Positions 60,205 through 64,000 of a DNA stretch of 64,000 nt are shown in pieces. The stretch is taken from NCBI GenBank assembly GCA_963769585.1, contig CAVYMJ010000006.1, forward strand, positions 2,108,001 to 2,172,000. Direction: 5' to 3'. Under the pieces are notes generated by a model. The model was not told the origin of the DNA and searched no databases. It saw nothing but the letters and a program-made list of their open reading frames with translations. This DNA comes from SSC3 sp963769585 (GTDB lineage: Bacteria; Actinomycetota; Actinomycetes; Propionibacteriales; Nocardioidaceae). Position numbers and translations under genes: made by a program. Position 1 is the first letter of the stretch. Each line of letters begins with the position of its first letter.

Positions 60205-61722
60205 GTGATCCGGCTGTTGGGCCTGCTGGGAGGTCTCTCCGTCGCTACCGACCTGGGTAGCGGTTCGGACACCGATGAGTCGCTCAAACGGTGCCTGGTC
60301 GCCGCCCGGCTGGCGCGTCACCTCGGCTGTGACGACGACGAGGTGCGGACCGTTGTCTACACCGCCCTCCTGCAGCACCTGGGGTGCACCGCGTTCTCTA
60401 CCGAGAGCGCCCGGATCTGGGGCAACGACATTGCCACTACGCAGTACGCCTTCCTGACCAACTGGTCCGCACCCACAGACCTGCTCAGGACGTGGGTGCC
60501 GGGCATGGCGGAGGCCACCGGGGCCTCGAAGGCGCACGTGCTCGTGACCACCGCGACGAGTGCCCGCAAGATGAACGCCGGACCGCAGGCGACCTGCGAG
60601 GTGGCGCGCGACGCTGCCCGCAGGCTCGGCCTTCCCGAGCCGGTGCAAGCAGGCCTCGGGAGCGTGATGACGATGTGGAACGGCAAGGGCTACCCGTCCA
60701 TCAAGGGCGACCAGATCCCGCTGGCCACCAGGGTCATGCACGTCGCGTCCACCGCCGTCATGTTCACGCTGCGTGCCGACGCCGAAACAGCGCTCGCGCA
60801 GGTCCGGCAGCGGTCCGGCAGCTCCCTCGACCCGGACCTGGTGGGTGCGTTCCCGTCGACACTGCTCGAGGGTCTGGACGACGAGGACGCCTACCAGTGC
60901 GTGCTGGACGCGGAGCCGGACCCGGTCGTGCTCGTGGACGAGCAGCACCTGGAGACCACCGCCCGAACCTTCGGTGACCTGGTCGATCTCAAGAGCACCT
61001 GGCTCCTCGGGCACTCCGCTGCCGTCGGGGACCTGGCCGCAGAGACTGCCTCGGTGCTGCACCTGGATGATGCGCGCAGCCTGCGCATCGCCGGGTACCT
61101 CCACGACGTCGGCCGGATCGCTGTCTCTACCGGCGTCTGGGACAAGCCGGGAGCGTTGACCACCAGCGAACGCGACCAGGTCGAGCTGCACCCCTACTAC
61201 ACCGGACGCATCCTCTCGCGAGCGCCGACGCTCCAGCCGGTCGCCCGGCTGGCGAGCCAGCATCATGAGCGCTGCGACGGCAGCGGTTACCACCGTGGCC
61301 TCAACGCGACTGCGTTGCCGCTGAGCGCCCGGGTGCTGGCCGCAGCAGACCGGTACCGGTGCCTGGTCGAGAACCGCCCGTACCGAGCCTCTGCCTCCGC
61401 GGCCGAGGCGGCTTCGCGGCTCGAGGCCGACGTCCGCGCCGGCAAGCTGGACGGCGACGCTGTCTCTGGCGTACTCGAGGCAGCCGGTCAGCGGCACGGA
61501 CGTCACAGGCAGCGGCCCGCGGGCCTGACTGACCGCCAGGTGGAGGTCCTTCAGCTGGTGGCGTCCGGGCTCACCAACCCAGCGATCGCGCAGCGGCTCG
61601 GCATCTCGAGCCGTACCGCGGAGCGCCATGTGCAGGACACCTATCTCAAGATCGGCGTCAGCACCCGCGCGCAAGCCGCCCTCTTCGCTATGGAGCACGG
61701 CCTTGTGGACCAAGTTGGGTAG
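60205..61722 (+). CDS. HD-GYP-like phosphohydrolase fused to a LuxR DNA-binding domain
   Basis: This 505-residue protein starts with a degenerate HD-like region (residues 1-200). An HD-GYP domain follows at about 265-400 with HDVGR, ELHPYYTGRIL and QHHERCDGSGYH. The metal His/Asp residues look intact, but the signature GYP is GYH and the Lys of HDxGK is Arg. The C-terminal 65 residues are a LuxR helix-turn-helix (LTDRQVEVLQLVASGLTNPAIAQRLGISSRTAERHV). It may cleave or sense c-di-GMP and bind DNA in one chain. The start is GTG at 60205. MFS and other genes follow at some distance. Confidence 0.85.
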   Translation: MIRLLGLLGGLSVATDLGSGSDTDESLKRCLVAARLARHLGCDDDEVRTVVYTALLQHLGCTAFSTESARIWGNDIATTQYAFLTNWSAPTDLLRTWVPGMAEATGASKAHVLVTTATSARKMNAGPQATCEVARDAARRLGLPEPVQAGLGSVMTMWNGKGYPSIKGDQIPLATRVMHVASTAVMFTLRADAETALAQVRQRSGSSLDPDLVGAFPSTLLEGLDDEDAYQCVLDAEPDPVVLVDEQHLETTARTFGDLVDLKSTWLLGHSAAVGDLAAETASVLHLDDARSLRIAGYLHDVGRIAVSTGVWDKPGALTTSERDQVELHPYYTGRILSRAPTLQPVARLASQHHERCDGSGYHRGLNATALPLSARVLAAADRYRCLVENRPYRASASAAEAASRLEADVRAGKLDGDAVSGVLEAAGQRHGRHRQRPAGLTDRQVEVLQLVASGLTNPAIAQRLGISSRTAERHVQDTYLKIGVSTRAQAALFAMEHGLVDQVG

Positions 61723-61765
61723 GTCTACGCATGTGCGCGGGCGGGTCCGGAGCGACGCTGGCGAC

Positions 61766-62923
61766 ATGACCGTAGACACCACCTCCCCCTCCGTCACCGA
61801 CACGCTCTTCACGCGCTCGTTCGTGATGCTCGGCGTGGCCGACCTCGCCTACTTCACCGCCACCGGCGTCGCCATCTACGCACTCCCGCTCTATGTCACT
61901 GGCCCAATCGGGTCGGACAAGACCGGGGCCGGAATCGCCTTCGGAGCGTTCGCGGTAGCGGCGCTGCTGCTGCGTCCAATCGCCGGGCGGCTCTGCGACC
62001 GGTGGGGACGCCGTCCGTTCCTGGCCGGCGGAGCCCTACTGGCCGCGGCGAGCCTCGCCCTGACCTCTGAGACGACCAGCCTGACCGCGGTGATCGGTCT
62101 GCGACTCCTGCTCGGCGTCGCGGAGGCCGCGTTCTTCGTCGCGTCCTTCGCGGCGCTCGCGGACCTCGCTCCACCCACGCGGCTGGGCGAGGCGCTGAGC
62201 TACAACTCTCTGGGTCTCTACCTCGGCCTGGCCTTCGGCCCTCCGCTCGGTGAGCTGATGGTCGAGCTCGGGAGCTACCGGTCAGCCTGGTTCGGGGCCG
62301 CGGCCCTTGCCGCCGTCGCCTCCGTCCTGGTCCTCACCATCGGTGAGACGCGCGCTCCGGACGACGGCGAGGGTTCACACGCCCTGATCCACCGCCGGTC
62401 GCTCCCGGTGGCCCTTGCCTTCCTGACCTCGATGGTCGCCATCGGCGGGTTCCTGAGCCTGGCCGCCCTGCACGCCAAGGAAGTCGGCGTGAGCAACGCG
62501 AGCGTGCCGTTCTTCGTCTACGGAATCGTCGTCGTCACGTGCCGCATCGCGTTCGCCAGGGTCCCGGACCGGCTGCCGTCCCTGGCTCTGGGAGCAGCCG
62601 CGCTCGCCGCGACGGCCGCCGGGCTGGCGATCGCCGCGACCTGGGGTACGACGGTCGGGCTACTCGTCGGGACCGTCGTGCTGGGCATCGGCGTCACCTT
62701 CAGCACCCCGGCGTTCTTCGCCGCGATCTTCGCCACGGCCAAGCCCTCCGAGCGCGGTGCCGCCTCCGGCACCGCGAGCGCCTCCATCGACCTCGGCCTG
62801 GGTGGCGGGCCCATCCTTCTGGGCCTGGTCGCCCAGTACCAGGGCATCCCTTCAGCGTTCCTGGTCGCGGCAGGCGTCGCGATGGCCGGCAGCGCCTGGT
62901 CGCTGGTTCTCCGGCGGAAGTGA
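61766..62923 (+). CDS. Major facilitator superfamily transporter
   Basis: This 385-residue membrane protein has 12 predicted helices and the MFS motif GRLCDRWGRRPFLAGGALL between helices 2 and 3. RAPDDGEGSHALIHRRS is the central loop. It exports or imports a small solute; the family branch is drug-efflux-like. The ATG at 61766 gives the N-terminus MTVDTTSPSV; the frame is open further upstream but overlaps the HD-GYP gene. There is no specific partner nearby. Confidence 0.88.
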   Translation: MTVDTTSPSVTDTLFTRSFVMLGVADLAYFTATGVAIYALPLYVTGPIGSDKTGAGIAFGAFAVAALLLRPIAGRLCDRWGRRPFLAGGALLAAASLALTSETTSLTAVIGLRLLLGVAEAAFFVASFAALADLAPPTRLGEALSYNSLGLYLGLAFGPPLGELMVELGSYRSAWFGAAALAAVASVLVLTIGETRAPDDGEGSHALIHRRSLPVALAFLTSMVAIGGFLSLAALHAKEVGVSNASVPFFVYGIVVVTCRIAFARVPDRLPSLALGAAALAATAAGLAIAATWGTTVGLLVGTVVLGIGVTFSTPAFFAAIFATAKPSERGAASGTASASIDLGLGGGPILLGLVAQYQGIPSAFLVAAGVAMAGSAWSLVLRRK

Positions 62924-63005
62924 CCTGACCGGCTCATAGGCGCGCACGGAAGAATGGGCAGATCGCCCGAGGCGCCACCGCCCCCCGCGCCTGCACCCTC
63001 AGGAC

Positions 63006-63296
63006 ATGAGCACTATGGCGTGGCTGGCAGGGATCACCTCGACGTTGATCTTCGCTGCCAGCACGCTGCCGATGCTCGCCAAGGCCCGACGTACCCGAGA
63101 CCTCACCTCGTACAGCCTCGGGAACATGCTGCTCTCCAACGTGGGAAACCTCGTGCACTCGGTGTACGTGGTGAGCCTGCCCCCAGGACCGATCTGGGTG
63201 CTGCACGGCTTCTACCTGGTCACCACCGCGACGATGCTCGCCTGGTTCGTCCGGTACGGCCGGACGTCCGGACCTACCCATGCCGAGCGGCCGTAG
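63006..63296 (+). CDS. SemiSWEET/PQ-loop-like small membrane protein
   Basis: This 96-residue three-helix protein resembles half-size SWEET sugar transporters: helix 1 LAGITSTLIFAASTLPMLAKARRTRD, then YSLGNMLLSNVGNLVHSVYVV and WVLHGFYLVTTATMLAWFVRYG. The usual Pro-Gln of the PQ loop is Pro-Met here (LPML). Such proteins dimerise to form a channel-like sugar carrier. The start is the ATG at 63006. Confidence 0.7.
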   Translation: MSTMAWLAGITSTLIFAASTLPMLAKARRTRDLTSYSLGNMLLSNVGNLVHSVYVVSLPPGPIWVLHGFYLVTTATMLAWFVRYGRTSGPTHAERP

Positions 63297-63378
63297 ATGC
63301 GTCTTTCACCCGATGCCTGAGGTGACCTCGCCCTTCTAGCGTGCAGGGGTCCGAACCCCCTCACGACAGGAGCACACC

Positions 63379-64000
63379 ATGGACAACCACGTCGAGACCC
63401 TCATCATCGGCGCAGGGCAGGCCGGTCTCAGCACCGCATACCACCTCACCCGACGCGGCCGGCAGTGCCTGGTCCTGGACGGTAACGCGCGGATCGGTGA
63501 CAACTGGCGGCACCAGTGGGACACGCTGCGCCTGTTCACTCCGGCGAAGTACAACTCGCTGCCGGGCATGGCGTTCCCGGCGGAGCCGTGGAGCTTCCCC
63601 GGAAAGGACCAGGTGGCCGACTACCTGGAGAGCTACGCCGCGCACTTCGAGCTCCCCGTGCGCCTGCAGACCTACGTGGACCGGCTCGAGGCAAGGCCCG
63701 AAGGTGGGTACGTGGCCACCCTCGGGGACGAGAAGCTCACCTGCGACAACGTGGTCGTCGCGACGGGCGGGTTCGGCCGTACGCCGAGCATCCCGGCGTA
63801 CGCCGACGAGCTCGACCCGTCGATCCTGCAACTGCACTCCAGTGCCTACCGCCGCCCCGCGCAGCTCCAGCCAGGAAGCGTGCTGGTCGTAGGGGCGTCC
63901 CACTCGGGCGGCGACATCGCCTACGAGGTCGCTGCGGGCCAGTCAACGATCCTGTGCGGCAGAAGCACCGGCCAGATCCCGGTCGCGATCGAGGGACGGA
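63379..64000 (+). CDS. Flavin-containing monooxygenase-like oxidoreductase (3' end outside window)
   Basis: The gene starts at the ATG at 63379 with GGAG upstream and runs off the window after about 207 codons. It has the FAD Rossmann motif LIIGAGQAGLSTAYHL (residues 8-23), then NWRHQWDTLRLFTPAKYNSLPG and the second Rossmann motif SVLVVGASHSGGDIAYEVA near 175-190, which is the NADPH site. VATGGFG links the two. This is the CzcO/TrkA-like FAD-NADPH monooxygenase family. The substrate is unknown. Confidence 0.88.
   Translation, partial: MDNHVETLIIGAGQAGLSTAYHLTRRGRQCLVLDGNARIGDNWRHQWDTLRLFTPAKYNSLPGMAFPAEPWSFPGKDQVADYLESYAAHFELPVRLQTYVDRLEARPEGGYVATLGDEKLTCDNVVVATGGFGRTPSIPAYADELDPSILQLHSSAYRRPAQLQPGSVLVVGASHSGGDIAYEVAAGQSTILCGRSTGQIPVAIEGR

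Overview
The window is chromosomal DNA from a high-GC actinobacterium, most likely a Nocardioides-like member of the Propionibacteriales. The placement is inferred from gene content and is not proven. Supporting points are the dense GC-rich coding on both strands, many GTG and some TTG starts, and typically actinobacterial gene sets: cysM-cysO-mec with clpS and DUF2017, murI-MBL-rph-rdgB, Orn, DUF5130, and a PrsW/dynamin-pair/SSB cluster. At least nine genes start exactly six bases after a TANNNT hexamer, the layout of leaderless actinobacterial transcripts. There is no rRNA, CRISPR array, prophage or plasmid backbone.

Layout. 1-10.9 kb: the end of a LuxR-type regulator, aminopeptidase N, a Dcp-like M3 peptidase, a small membrane protein with a DUF5130 protein, a short MscS channel, OsmC, truncated haemoglobin, a thioesterase, a thiolase and a MarR regulator. 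10.9-17.8 kb: ettA, a second-type ssb, and a translationally coupled trio of PrsW protease and two dynamin-like GTPases. 17.9-23 kb: Xaa-Pro peptidase, glycosyltransferase, tRNA-Arg, a membrane protein and adenosine deaminase. 23-26.8 kb: a C4-dicarboxylate module (dctR, dctS, dctA) bracketed by two near-identical hairpin terminators. 27-32 kb: orn, tRNA-His, a divergent MerR/Hsp20 pair with a clear promoter and operator, and a divergent pirin/CrtI-like oxidoreductase pair.

32.1-37.7 kb is the most accessory part. tRNA-Lys is followed by a decayed IS481-family element flanked by a 16-bp direct repeat that includes the tRNA 3' end. Next come several surface or secreted proteins: LamG-like, a proline-rich anchored protein, a collagen-like protein and a cupredoxin-like lipoprotein. 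37.8-46.6 kb: aldo/keto reductase, a GroES-like protein, a CbiMNQO-type nickel/cobalt ECF transporter with a Nur-like box, bcp, an unusual short-variable-arm tRNA with a UAG anticodon, and the rdgB-rph-DUF3152-MBL-murI block.

46.7-54.7 kb: a phosphodiesterase, an acyltransferase, cysM-cysO-mec, DUF2017, clpS and the NAD salvage genes pncB-pncA, then an Old Yellow Enzyme and DUF1697. 54.8-64 kb: a secreted beta-lactamase-fold hydrolase with five N-terminal repeats and the homogentisate genes hmgA / unknown gene / fahA. An HD-GYP-LuxR fusion, an MFS transporter, a SemiSWEET-like protein and the start of a flavin monooxygenase complete the window.

The best candidates for something new are the 279-residue protein coupled to fahA, which I suggest as a glutathione-independent maleylacetoacetate isomerase, and the PrsW-dynamin-SSB locus. 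The odd tRNA with a UAG anticodon, and several unassigned but very clean operator palindromes, also deserve a look.
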